Below the pieces are notes generated by a model. It saw only the letters and a program-made list of their open reading frames with translations. It was not told where the DNA came from and searched no databases. 64,000 nt of DNA from Ammoniphilus sp. YIM 78166 (lineage in GTDB: Bacteria > Bacillota > Bacilli > Aneurinibacillales > RAOX-1): positions 186,001 through 250,000 of the forward strand of contig NZ_SDLR01000001.1 of assembly GCF_004522215.1 (NCBI RefSeq), written 5' to 3'. Shown one piece after another: positions 6,870-15,065 of this stretch (the first letter of the stretch is position 1; every line of letters starts with the position of its first letter). The position numbers and the translations under genes are program-made.

Positions 6870-8042
6870 TTAGGTTACTTGCAAGATACGATCGGCCCCT
6901 CGTCGAGCCCCAGCAATATTTCGGGAAACGGGTCCAATTTCAAGCTCGGCTAATGCTCCAATCACGAACAAATTCGGTGCCCATGCTAGGGAGTTTGCAG
7001 AAACAATAGGATATCCGCAGTCAGCACAATGCATGCCGTAATCCCGGAGCGTCGGTTCTAGCCACTCGATCCCAGGAGGCTTAGCATGAAAACCGGTAGC
7101 AAGTAAAACACTTCCTGCATTCATTTGTTTTCTGCTTTCAAGCTCGAAAAATATGGTAGACGGTTCAGTTTGAACATCCGTAATCTGATCTGTATGGATG
7201 ACTAGATTTTCAAGCTTTTGCTCTCTTAATAGAGCGAGATGAAGTTCTATTGGCATGGAACCTCGGTGGCGAGCCGATTGGATGACTTTTCTTCTCTCAC
7301 TATAATCCTTAATAATTCGATAGGAGTTCATATTTTTAGGTCCTAGCCAACCAGGATCAGAGTCAAATTGATGAACGCGAAGGTGATGCCTTGTAATCAG
7401 AGTGACCTGCCCGGGGTACATGCGGCACAGACGCAAGCTCGTATGAGCGGCACTAATCCCTCCCCCCACGACGACAACCGGTGGGGTTAGGCTATCGAAG
7501 TCCGGTGGTTGATGGCTGAAAACATGGTCAATCTTTCCGCCTGCTTGCTGTACCGCCTTGGCCCAATCGGGCCACAAGGGGTGTTCACTTAAGCCCATGG
7601 CTAAGACAACATTCTTGCTCTCGATTTCCCTTCCATTCTCTAGGGACACACACCAGGAATCTTTTTTACGGCCGATTCCCACTGCTTTACCTTGGATCCA
7701 AGCCGAGGGGATCTCTGTTTCCTCCAATACTACTCTGGAGTGCTCGTTAAAAAGTTCTAGAGAAGGTCGGTCGTAAGGAGGGGTAAAGGATGCAGCAAAC
7801 TTGCTCCGTTCCTTTTTAGCGAACTTCTCGAGAGCAAAGGGTTCAACATCCAAGTGATGAATCGAGGGCGAGCGGAGGTAGGGCATCTGAATGGTCGCCG
7901 TATTTTGTATCCATTTATGTAGTGGTTTTTCGTAAGGATCTAGGATCCCAAGTTGTTGGATGCTCGTTTTCTTCTGACGCAAGAGGTAAGTGGCTAGGGT
8001 GCAGCCTTGAATGCCTCCACCAATAATTAACCAATGTAACAA
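6870..8042 (-). CDS. FAD/NAD(P)-binding oxidoreductase (N-hydroxylating monooxygenase-like)
   Basis: 390 residues from the TTG at 8042, chosen because AAAGGAG lies 8 bases before it; a TTG at 8063 lacks a ribosome site. WLIIGGGIQG at the N-terminus is the FAD-binding Rossmann motif and VVVVGGGISAAHTSL in the middle is a second dinucleotide-binding motif. VLLATGFHAKPP and a C-terminal NLFVIGALAELEIGP are typical of flavoprotein monooxygenases and ferredoxin-reductase-like enzymes. It is divergent from the CobW GTPase gene, and a Zur-like box covers its promoter. I infer a role in the zinc-starvation response, possibly metallophore modification; no substrate can be read from the sequence. Confidence 0.8.
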   Translation of the reverse strand: MLHWLIIGGGIQGCTLATYLLRQKKTSIQQLGILDPYEKPLHKWIQNTATIQMPYLRSPSIHHLDVEPFALEKFAKKERSKFAASFTPPYDRPSLELFNEHSRVVLEETEIPSAWIQGKAVGIGRKKDSWCVSLENGREIESKNVVLAMGLSEHPLWPDWAKAVQQAGGKIDHVFSHQPPDFDSLTPPVVVVGGGISAAHTSLRLCRMYPGQVTLITRHHLRVHQFDSDPGWLGPKNMNSYRIIKDYSERRKVIQSARHRGSMPIELHLALLREQKLENLVIHTDQITDVQTEPSTIFFELESRKQMNAGSVLLATGFHAKPPGIEWLEPTLRDYGMHCADCGYPIVSANSLAWAPNLFVIGALAELEIGPVSRNIAGARRGADRILQVT

Positions 8043-8064
8043 TTCCTTCACTCCTTTGTTCAAT

Positions 8065-8084
8065 TCGCAATCATTATGATTATA
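8065..8084 (-). promoter_or_regulatory. Zur-like box overlapping the promoter of the flavoprotein gene
   Basis: Plus-strand TCGCAATCATTATGA (8065-8079) differs from the Zur consensus at two positions. It adjoins a minus-strand TATAAT at 8079-8084, so it covers the expected transcription start. Confidence 0.65.
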
Positions 8085-8116
8085 GAACTAAATATACTCA
8101 TATTAACTTTATTTAT

Positions 8117-8160
8117 TCGGAAACATTACGATTGACCAGATACTAACAATATAGTATCAT
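8117..8160 (+). promoter_or_regulatory. Promoter with Zur-like box upstream of the CobW GTPase gene
   Basis: TCGGAAACATTACGA (8117-8131) matches the Zur consensus at 12 of 14 positions. TTGACC (8132-8137) and TATCAT (8155-8160), 17 bases apart, follow immediately, so the box abuts the -35 element. Confidence 0.7.
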
Positions 8161-8214
8161 AATCTAAGAGATAAATCGACATGTTTTCGATTTGTAGGTA
8201 GAAGGAGGCAAGGG

Positions 8215-9432
8215 ATGAACGTAGATCGAAGAATACCCGTTACCGTTTTAAGTGGCTACCTTGGAGCGGGGAAAACAACGCTGCTCAACCATGTTTTAAA
8301 TAATCGACTGGGGCTGAAGGTTGCGGTGATAGTCAACGACTTGAGCGAAGTCAACATAGATGCTGAATTAATAAAAGCAGGAAATGGGCTTTCTCGTACA
8401 GATGAGAAGTTAGTTGAAATGTCCAACGGTTGTATCTGCTGTACGTTACGTGAAGATCTGCTTAAGGAAGTGGAACGTTTAGTAGGGGAAGGACGATTTG
8501 ATTATATTTTGATTGAATCGACGGGGATCGGAGAGCCCATCCCGGTAGCACAAACCTTCACCTATATGGATGAGGAAAATGGAGTGGATCTCTCTGCCAT
8601 CACAAGGCTCGATACGATGGTCACCGTGGTGGATGCTTATCGTTTTTGGCACGACTTCTCAAGCGGTGAAAGCTTGCTTGACCGTGAACAGGCCGTAGGC
8701 GAGGATGATTCGCGCGAAGTGGTGGATCTGCTTATTGATCAGATCGAATTCTGCGATGTTCTGGTCTTGAATAAATGTGACATGGTAGATGAAGCGGATC
8801 TTGAAAAACTTGAGTCTGTTCTTCGCAAGCTCCAGCCCCGGGCAAGATTTATCCGATCCGTTCAAGGGAAGGTTGATCCCTGCGAAATCTTAAATACCGG
8901 TTTGTTTGATTTCGATGAAGCGAGTCAATCTGCTGGATGGCTTCACGAGCTAGAAAAAGAAGAGCATACACCCGAGACAGAGGAATATGGGATTTCGTCT
9001 TTTGTATATCGCAGAAGAATTCCCTTCCATCCCGAGCGCTTGTCTCAATGGTTAGAGGATTGGCCCGTTGAGGTGGTAAGAGCCAAGGGGATTTTGTGGG
9101 TAGCCACACGCAATGATTTAGGTTTAACCATCAGTCAAGCAGGGCCTTCCATTCAAATAGGAGAAATGGGCTACTGGGTTGCTGCTCTTCCCGAAGAAGA
9201 TCAGAAATTGATGCTGGATGAAGAACCAGAGTGGGCCTGTACCTGGGATCCCGTATGGGGCGATCGCATCAACGAGGTCGTATTCATCGGGATCGATCTA
9301 AACCAGGAAGAAATCATAGCATCCCTTGATGCGTGTTTACTAACCGAGAAAGAGATGAACATGGATTGGACTTCCTTCCCTGATCCACTGCCAACAGCTG
9401 TAGAAGAGGTTAGGGAAGAAGTTACAATATAA
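8215..9432 (+). CDS. COG0523/CobW-family GTP-dependent zinc chaperone (YciC/ZagA-like)
   Basis: 405 residues. [15 protein letters not shown] at residues 14-28 is the Walker A P-loop, [12 protein letters not shown] near residue 74 carries the CxCC metal-binding motif of this family, [10 protein letters not shown] is the Walker B/switch region, and LNKCD gives GTP specificity. The C-terminal CobW_C domain follows. In B. subtilis the Zur-controlled homologue (YciC, renamed ZagA) hands zinc to folate biosynthesis enzymes during starvation. A Zur-like box abuts the promoter here, and rpmG follows 25 bases downstream in the same transcript. Confidence 0.92.
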   Translation: MNVDRRIPVTVLSGYLGAGKTTLLNHVLNNRLGLKVAVIVNDLSEVNIDAELIKAGNGLSRTDEKLVEMSNGCICCTLREDLLKEVERLVGEGRFDYILIESTGIGEPIPVAQTFTYMDEENGVDLSAITRLDTMVTVVDAYRFWHDFSSGESLLDREQAVGEDDSREVVDLLIDQIEFCDVLVLNKCDMVDEADLEKLESVLRKLQPRARFIRSVQGKVDPCEILNTGLFDFDEASQSAGWLHELEKEEHTPETEEYGISSFVYRRRIPFHPERLSQWLEDWPVEVVRAKGILWVATRNDLGLTISQAGPSIQIGEMGYWVAALPEEDQKLMLDEEPEWACTWDPVWGDRINEVVFIGIDLNQEEIIASLDACLLTEKEMNMDWTSFPDPLPTAVEEVREEVTI

Positions 9433-9457
9433 AATTTAACACAGAGGAGTGTTTTTT

Positions 9458-9607
9458 ATGAGAGTAACGGTCACATTGGCCTGCACAGAGTGCGGCGATC
9501 GCAATTATACTACTACAAAGAATAAAAGGAAGCATCCAGATCGTTTGGAGCTGCGTAAATTCTGCCCAAGATTAAACAAGTATACGATTCATAAAGAAAC
9601 ACGTTAA
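9458..9607 (+). CDS. rpmG: 50S ribosomal protein L33, variant with an incomplete zinc site
   Basis: 49 residues, [20 protein letters not shown] to the C-terminus [12 protein letters not shown] 9458 is preceded by AGAGGAG. Normal zinc L33 has two CxxC pairs. Here the first pair (CTEC) is kept but the second reads FCPRLN, so only three of the four Cys ligands remain. Placed directly behind the CobW GTPase gene in a Zur-type locus, it is most simply the zinc-starvation paralogue, like B. subtilis rpmGC. Whether it still binds zinc cannot be told from sequence. Confidence 0.9.
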   Translation: MRVTVTLACTECGDRNYTTTKNKRKHPDRLELRKFCPRLNKYTIHKETR

Positions 9608-9616
9608 TGAAAGAGG

Positions 9617-9644
9617 AAGGGTTCTCGTGGGAGAGCCCTTTTTT
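9617..9644 (+). terminator. Rho-independent terminator after rpmG
   Basis: AAGGGTTCTC pairs with GAGAGCCCTT (one wobble) around GTGG, followed by TTTT. Confidence 0.85.
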
Positions 9645-9732
9645 GTTGAGTGTTCGGCAATATGTTGGTTCTTTGGCAAAAACCAGTCGATGTTTAGTAG
9701 CCTAAGGCCCTTCCCTAATATGTAACCACATA

Positions 9733-9761
9733 TTGACGAAAGGGGTAATAACTTCTAATAT
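9733..9761 (+). promoter_or_regulatory. Candidate promoter of the 2Fe-2S protein gene
   Basis: TTGACG (9733-9738) and TAATAT (9756-9761) are separated by 17 bases, upstream of a Zur-like box. Confidence 0.5.
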
Positions 9762-9784
9762 TAAGGAATAGATTATATTAAAAA

Positions 9785-9799
9785 TCGGAATCATTACTA
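9785..9799 (+). promoter_or_regulatory. Zur-like box upstream of the 2Fe-2S protein gene
   Basis: TCGGAATCATTACTA matches the Zur consensus at 12 of 14 positions and lies 20 bases before the start codon, where a repressor would block transcription. Confidence 0.6.
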
Positions 9800-9819
9800 T
9801 TGGTTAAGGGGGGATAAGC

Positions 9820-10203
9820 TTGACTACGTGGAACTTAACAGGTATGCGCCACCATGTCTTGATTTGCAATGGGGGGAGTTGCATGAGAAATGGCGGGGAA
9901 GAAGTGACCCAGGCTGTTCGAGAAGAAGTGAAAAGGCTTGGCTTAGACCCGCTAATTCACACGACACGAACGCGCTGTAACGGGAGATGCAAAGAGGCTT
10001 GCGCCCTCATTGTATACCCTGAAGGAGTCTGGTATAAGGCAGTGACGCCAGAGGTTGCTACCCAAATTGTTCAACAACACTTGAGAGACGGGGAAATCGT
10101 TCAATCCCATCTTATGTATACCTATGGGGAACATGGTTTAGTCCCGACTCTCACTTCGGTAGGTGGGGTTGAAAAAGAGCCTCAAGCAAAAGGACTTGTC
10201 TAA
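9820..10203 (+). CDS. Thioredoxin-like [2Fe-2S] ferredoxin domain protein (CbiW-like)
   Basis: 127 residues. HHVLICNGGSCMRNGGEEV gives the first Cys pair (C16, C21) and RCNGRCKEACALIVYPEGVW the second cluster of Cys, the arrangement of thioredoxin-like 2Fe-2S ferredoxins, some of which are encoded in cobalamin-biosynthesis operons. There is no signal peptide. A TTG at 9820 serves as start, with a GGGGGG-rich ribosome site just upstream. A Zur-like box lies at 9785-9799, and a cobalamin riboswitch begins about 50 bases after its stop, so the gene sits between a zinc- and a cobalamin-responsive element. The partner reductase or target enzyme is unknown. Confidence 0.85.
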   Translation: MTTWNLTGMRHHVLICNGGSCMRNGGEEVTQAVREEVKRLGLDPLIHTTRTRCNGRCKEACALIVYPEGVWYKAVTPEVATQIVQQHLRDGEIVQSHLMYTYGEHGLVPTLTSVGGVEKEPQAKGLV

Positions 10204-10249
10204 AATACCAATTCCTACTATAATGAGCTCCATCAAGTACAATTTCATA

Positions 10250-10470
10250 CCGACATTTTATGGTGTTCTCGTCTATTGTACGAGAACTTAATAGGGAAGT
10301 CCGGTGAGAAACCGGCGCGGTCCCGCCACTGTAAGGAAGAGCTTTTTCGCGAACGACAGACCCACTGTTCAGGATGAATGGGAAGGGGGCGAATAGGCAA
10401 TGATTCCAAGCCAGGAGACCTGCCATAGAATAAAGCGCACAGAATAACTCACGCGGATGAGGAGGTGTTG
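10250..10470 (+). ncRNA. Cobalamin (B12) riboswitch
   Basis: The region carries the conserved core in order: AATAGGGAAGTCCGGTGAG, GCGCGGTCCCGCCACTGTAA, CCACTGTTC, GGGAAGG, and AAGCCAGGAGACCTGCC. These are the hallmark segments of adenosylcobalamin-class riboswitches. A terminator follows at 10529-10557, consistent with transcription attenuation. No open reading frame longer than about 15 codons follows before the PucR gene at 11133, so the controlled gene is missing. Confidence 0.92.
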
Positions 10471-10528
10471 CAAACAAGCTGCATGACTCAGGGGCATTCC
10501 TGTTTATTTATATTTTGTTGCAATGACT

Positions 10529-10557
10529 AAGCATCTTCTATTCGGAGGTGCTTTTTT
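10529..10557 (+). terminator. Riboswitch expression-platform terminator
   Basis: AAGCATCTT pairs with GAGGTGCTT (two G-T wobbles) around a 7-base loop, followed by TTTT. It stands about 60 bases beyond the riboswitch aptamer. Confidence 0.8.
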
Positions 10558-10559
10558 AT

Positions 10560-11132
10560 TTGAAAATTGACATGCTTTCCAAACCCTAGTAAAATAATTA
10601 AAACGTAGTAATTCTTATTTTCATTAAAAAACAAGGCGGCCTGCCAACAAGCGTAGAGATCATTTGAAATAACATAACGTTGGACTATACCTTTTTTTCA
10701 TTTAATTCCTATTTAAAATGCGCCTAATCCCAGGTGATATTTTCTTGTCTTTAAATTCCGCTAAATGACGTTTTCGGCACATAAGGTTTGTAGGATACGA
10801 GGCCTAAACGCGCGCTGATTTCCGTAACGCTAATTCGGGTTCAGCTAAAGAGAACTGCCGCATAATTTGGATTGCCCCGGACGCGCCCAAGGATGATCGA
10901 AGACGGCTGCTTGGATGGGATGGATGTGATCTATGGCGCGGATTTCTGGGCTGCGGAGCCGCTCGGCATCGTGGGAGTAGGGGAAGGGGCCATGATGATA
11001 TTTATCGGTAGTTAATACCACTGATTAAAACGTTTACAAAAGGGAAAGGAAAATTTAAACTGATGTATAAACGCGAATCTATAAGTCTCTTAGAAGTCGG
11101 AGACCTTCGCTTTCACTAGAGGAGGTGTTGTC
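10560..11132 (+). other. Gene-poor, apparently decayed spacer
   Basis: No convincing gene on either strand. The first part (10560-10740) is AT-rich. From about 10800 to 10990 it turns GC-rich, with a short open stretch (start near 10889) that could encode GMDVIYGADFWAAEP and similar, closed by TAA at 11013-11015; no family is recognised. On the minus strand, segment 10750-10860 contains stop-broken coding-like words (ISVTEISARLGL, YVPKTSFSGI) that look like a dispersed intergenic repeat or a gene remnant. A possible cre-like site lies at 11025-11038. Confidence 0.5.
11025..11038 (+). promoter_or_regulatory. Possible CcpA (cre) site upstream of pucR-like gene
   Basis: TTAAAACGTTTACA matches the cre consensus TGWNANCGNTNWCA at all defined positions but one. 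It would place the PucR gene under carbon catabolite control. Confidence 0.4.
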
Positions 11133-12821
11133 ATGGGGATCACGGTAAGTGATATGCTTCAGCTTGAGCCACTGAAAAGCTTAAGGTTATTAGCTGGTCA
11201 TAACGGGTTGGACAGGATCATCGAGCAGGTCAGTGTATTAGAAATACCGAGGGATTTTGATCAGTTTTTTATCGGAGGCGAGTTCGTCCTGACCACGTTT
11301 CACAGCTTGAGTAATGATATCGATGGCCAAATTGAAGCGATAAGGAAATTCTCGGAGTTCGGTGTGGCCGCTTTGGGGATTCACCCCATGGCTTCCGGTT
11401 TGAGGGGCCAGGATGAATTGATGAAAGCGGCAGATAAGTGCGGTCTTCCCCTCCTTTTGTTGCCGCCATCTATGACGTATGCCACCGTTTTTTCTACGGT
11501 ATTGGGTACGATCTTGAACCGGCAATCCCAAATTTTAAAAAAATCGGAAGACATCAATCGGGAATTGACGCGTGTTATCCTGCATGGAGGGAATGTAGGG
11601 GCTATCGCTACAACCCTCTCTGGTTTGATCAAACAGCCTGTAATCATCACTAACGACTTGTTTGAAATCCATGCGGAAGGATCAAGTTCACCCGAAGACT
11701 CGTCCTTCTTGCAAAAATGCTTGCAAACACAAGGTTTTCATGAGCCCATCGATCTCCGAAAGACGGGATATTCGGTTAACAAGACAGAGCTGGGGATCGA
11801 ATGCTATTCCACTTGGCTCGAAGTTGAAGGGATAAAGGTGAAACAGGTGGCTGTCCCCGCAGGTGCGGCAAATGAACCGTTCGGATACATTTTCATCTGG
11901 GAAATAGGGGACTCGCTGCAAGAGCTTGATCTGATTGCGATATCGCACGCATCGACTGCACTATCACTGGAAATCGCCAAGCAGCGAGCGGTCGCCGAAG
12001 CGGAAAGCCGCCTTCGGAGCGATTTCTTGACAGAGGTGCTGGAAGGGAAATTTACCCGCGAAGAGGACTTATATAGCAGAGGGACATCGGTAGGCCTCAA
12101 TCTTATGAAAAAACACATGCTTTTGATTGCCCGGCTGGAACGGGAAGAAGCCGCTGAAAGCTCGACTCCCATGGACATCATCCGGCTGGAAAAACGGATT
12201 CGATCCATGATTCGGCCAGTAGTTGAAAAACATGGTCCAAAATCCGAAGTTATGCTCAAAGGGGACAGTATCTTTGTCTTCAACCATTTCGGCCGGTCTT
12301 TAGAACGCCACGAGGCTAGGCAAAAGACCCGAAATCTTGCTTTGTTCCTCAAAGAAACCCTGGAATCGGAACTGGCATCGGTAACGATCTCTGTAGGAAT
12401 CGGTGATTATTACCCCTCTCCCCTCCACCTGGGACTCAGCTACAGAGACGCTTTGCAGGCCATTGATGTAGGCCGGAGAATGTTTGGCCCTGGCAGCATT
12501 ACGGCGATTCAGGATCTTGGGGTTTACGGCATATTGGGAGAGTTGCCTCAGACTTTGTTGGGAGAGTTTACATCGGGTCTCCTTGAGCTGCTTTATCAAT
12601 ACGATGCAAAGAATCAAACCGATCTGGTCAAAACAGTAGAGACTTACCTCGATGAGAAAGAAAGCTTCACCGATGTAGCAAAACGGCTTTTTGTCCATCC
12701 GAATACGGTGAAGTACAGAATAGAAAAGGTTCGGGAAGTTCTAGGCTTTGATCCATTCAAGCAGCCCGAACAAAGATTGAACCTCCATCTGGCTTTAAAA
12801 GCGCGCAGGCTATTGCCTTAA
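11133..12821 (+). CDS. PucR-family transcriptional regulator
   Basis: 562 residues. The N-terminus (VSDMLQLEPLKSLRLLAGHN, then VLEIPRDFDQFFIGGEFVLT) is the PucR purine-catabolism domain. A central GGDEF-like/CdaR region follows, and the C-terminus is the PucR helix-turn-helix: ESFTDVAKRLFVHPNTVKYR. Members activate purine, ureide or amino-acid catabolism in response to pathway intermediates. AGAGGAGG precedes ATG 11133. It is monocistronic with a strong terminator, and lies just upstream of the hydantoinase cluster, its likely target. Confidence 0.92.
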   Translation: MGITVSDMLQLEPLKSLRLLAGHNGLDRIIEQVSVLEIPRDFDQFFIGGEFVLTTFHSLSNDIDGQIEAIRKFSEFGVAALGIHPMASGLRGQDELMKAADKCGLPLLLLPPSMTYATVFSTVLGTILNRQSQILKKSEDINRELTRVILHGGNVGAIATTLSGLIKQPVIITNDLFEIHAEGSSSPEDSSFLQKCLQTQGFHEPIDLRKTGYSVNKTELGIECYSTWLEVEGIKVKQVAVPAGAANEPFGYIFIWEIGDSLQELDLIAISHASTALSLEIAKQRAVAEAESRLRSDFLTEVLEGKFTREEDLYSRGTSVGLNLMKKHMLLIARLEREEAAESSTPMDIIRLEKRIRSMIRPVVEKHGPKSEVMLKGDSIFVFNHFGRSLERHEARQKTRNLALFLKETLESELASVTISVGIGDYYPSPLHLGLSYRDALQAIDVGRRMFGPGSITAIQDLGVYGILGELPQTLLGEFTSGLLELLYQYDAKNQTDLVKTVETYLDEKESFTDVAKRLFVHPNTVKYRIEKVREVLGFDPFKQPEQRLNLHLALKARRLLP

Positions 12822-12827
12822 ATCCCA

Positions 12828-12875
12828 AACAACCCTTTCTTTGTCTTCAACCGACAAAGAGAGGGTTGTTTTTTT
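12828..12875 (+). terminator. Strong rho-independent terminator after pucR-like gene
   Basis: AACAACCCT and AGGGTTGTT, plus the inner CTTTGTC and GACAAAG, form a long stem, followed by a run of seven or more T. Confidence 0.9.
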
Positions 12876-12889
12876 GGCACTTATCTAAA

Positions 12890-12918
12890 TTTACAATTTT
12901 CAAATAAAATCATATAAT
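12890..12918 (+). promoter_or_regulatory. SigmaA-type promoter of the first hydantoinase operon
   Basis: TTTACA (12890-12895) and a perfect TATAAT (12913-12918) are separated by 17 bases. About 105 bases of AT-rich leader precede the hyuA start. Confidence 0.65.
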
Positions 12919-13025
12919 TTTTACAAATAAATTAAAGTAATACTTCAATTATTAGGGCAATTAATTTAATCGACACTTTAAATTTATCGTAACGAAATTT
13001 CTAGACAAGAAAGAAGGGATATTGA

Positions 13026-15063
13026 ATGAAACGATACCGATTAGGTATAGATATTGGAGGAACGTTTACCGATCTTGTTCTCTTTGATAAACAAGAAGGC
13101 ACGTATAAAACAGGAAAAGTTCTTACGACGCTCGATAACCAAGCGAAAGGGGTTATGGAGGGGATTGAAAAATTGGCTGGGGACTTGAGTGACATTGAAT
13201 ACTTTGTTCATGGTACCACTGCAGGACTAAATGCCTTTTTGGAACGCAAAGGAGCTCATGTTGCCCTTCTGGTAACCGAAGGGTTCCGGGATGTTTATGA
13301 AATTGGGAGAGCGAACCGCGCCGATATCTACAGCATTCAATACAGGAAGCCGGAACCGCTGGTAAAACGCCGGGATATTTTCGAAGTGCCGGAAAGAGTA
13401 CTTGTAGATGGTACGGTAGAAAAATCGATAGACGAGAAAGCATTGGAAACGATTATCGAAAAAATTGTTGAAAGGGGTTACGACTCGGTTTCTGTATGTC
13501 TTTTGCACGCTTACAACAATCCGAAACATGAATGGATGATCAAAGAAGCTTTCCAAAGAAAAGGAATTCAAATTCCTGTCTCTTTATCGCATGAAATTGC
13601 CCGGGAGTGGAGGGAGTATGAGAGAACCAGCACGACCGTCATTAACTCGTACGTTGCCCCCATTGTTAGAAACTATTTGACGAAGCTTGAGCTGGAAACC
13701 AAGGAGCGGGGATTGGAAAATCAGGTTTACATTATGCAATCCAACGGCGGGGTGATGACTTCGGAAATTGCCAAAGAACTGCCTATTCAGACTTTGATGT
13801 CCGGTCCTGTCGGCGGGGCTATAGGAGGAATTAACCTCGGCGAATTGACCGATTACCGCAATCTGATTTGTGTAGATATGGGAGGGACAAGCTTTGATGT
13901 CAGCCTCATCATTGATGGAAAACCGGATGTAACGGCCGAAACACAAATGGAAGGATTCCCCATTCTCTCCTATGGTGAATATACATACCATCGGTGCTGG
14001 GGGAGGGTCGATTGCTTGGATAGAAAACGGAGGCTTGCGCGTCGGACCGCTAAGTGCAGGGTCCAATCCGGGTCCGGCTTGTTATGGAAGAGGCGGGAAG
14101 CAGCCTACCGTAACTGATGCCAATCTGGTATTGGGGAGAATTGATGAATACGGGTTCTTAGGCGGTGAAATGCAACTGGATAAAGAAGCCGCTTATCAAG
14201 CTGTCAAAACGGTTGCAAACCAATTAGGACTAAGTGTCATGGAAACAGCGGAAGGGATTTGTTCCATTGCCAATGCCAAGATGGCTGATGCTATTCGAAC
14301 ATTAACGGTCAAAAAAGGGATCGATCCTCGAGACTTTGTCCTGGTAGCCTTTGGCGGTGCCGGTCCGATGCATGCTGTATTCATCGCCGACTTGCTGGGA
14401 ATTAAGAAAGTTCTCATTCCTACAGAGGCCGGAACGTTCTCGGCTTGGGGAATGCTGCAGACCGATATTCGATATGATGCCGTCCGGAATTTTGTGCATA
14501 TCCTTTCTTCTATTGATCGAAAAACGACGGAAGCCATTTTCTGCGAAATGGAGAATGAGGCTTCTGCCATGCTTGCTCAGCAGAAGATCGAGGAAAAAAA
14601 TCGAGCCTTCTATCGTTCGGCGGATATGCGCTATGTAGGTCAAGAATATACGGTTAATGTGCCTTATATTCTGGACCCTTCGAAAGATGGGGAAGAAAAC
14701 CAACGGAACCTTATCAACTTATTCCACGAGATGCATCTCAGGATCTATGGGCATAACAACCCGAAAGGAACGGTTGAAGTTGTTAACCTAAGAGTTGCGG
14801 GTTATGGGGAATTGGAGAAGCTTCAGATTAAAAGAAGTGAAGAAACGGCCGGGGAACAGCTACTCAAGCGGATCGTCAAGCAAACGGTTTGGAATGGGGA
14901 CGTGATTGAGACGCCGGTTTTCACCACGAAAAACTTGAGATTCGGCCATACCCAGTCAGGACCGACGATCATTGAAGACCCAAGCTCAACCACGGTAGTT
15001 CCGCCAGGATATTATGTGGAAATGGATGCCTATCGGAACATTCAAATCAAGAGGGAGGCGTAA
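13026..15063 (+). pseudogene. Hydantoinase/oxoprolinase subunit A (HyuA), interrupted by a frameshift
   Basis: Two overlapping frames together give one HyuA of about 680 residues. The first (13026-14117) carries the phosphate-binding motif GIDIGGTFTDLVLF and CVDMGGTSFDVSLI, then loses homology after EGFPILS. The second (from about 13972 to 15063) resumes with MVNIHTIGAGGGSIAWIENG and continues through FGGAGPMHAVFIADLLG to the C-terminus. The switch lies at about 13965-13975 and needs one extra or two missing bases. HyuA with HyuB forms an ATP-dependent hydantoinase or 5-oxoprolinase. As read, the product is truncated at 363 residues. All other motifs are intact, so the lesion is recent, a base-calling error, or rarely a recoding site. 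hyuB starts 3 bases after its stop. Confidence 0.85.
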
Positions 15064-15065
15064 AA

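Noticed and set aside
10483..10530. 15-codon frame behind GAGGAGG just after the cobalamin riboswitch
   Set aside because: Very short, overlaps the terminator stem and encodes no recognisable leader peptide.
10889..11015. Short open frame with a GC-rich, protein-like composition
   Set aside because: No ribosome site at its start, about 40 residues and no recognised family; treated as a remnant.
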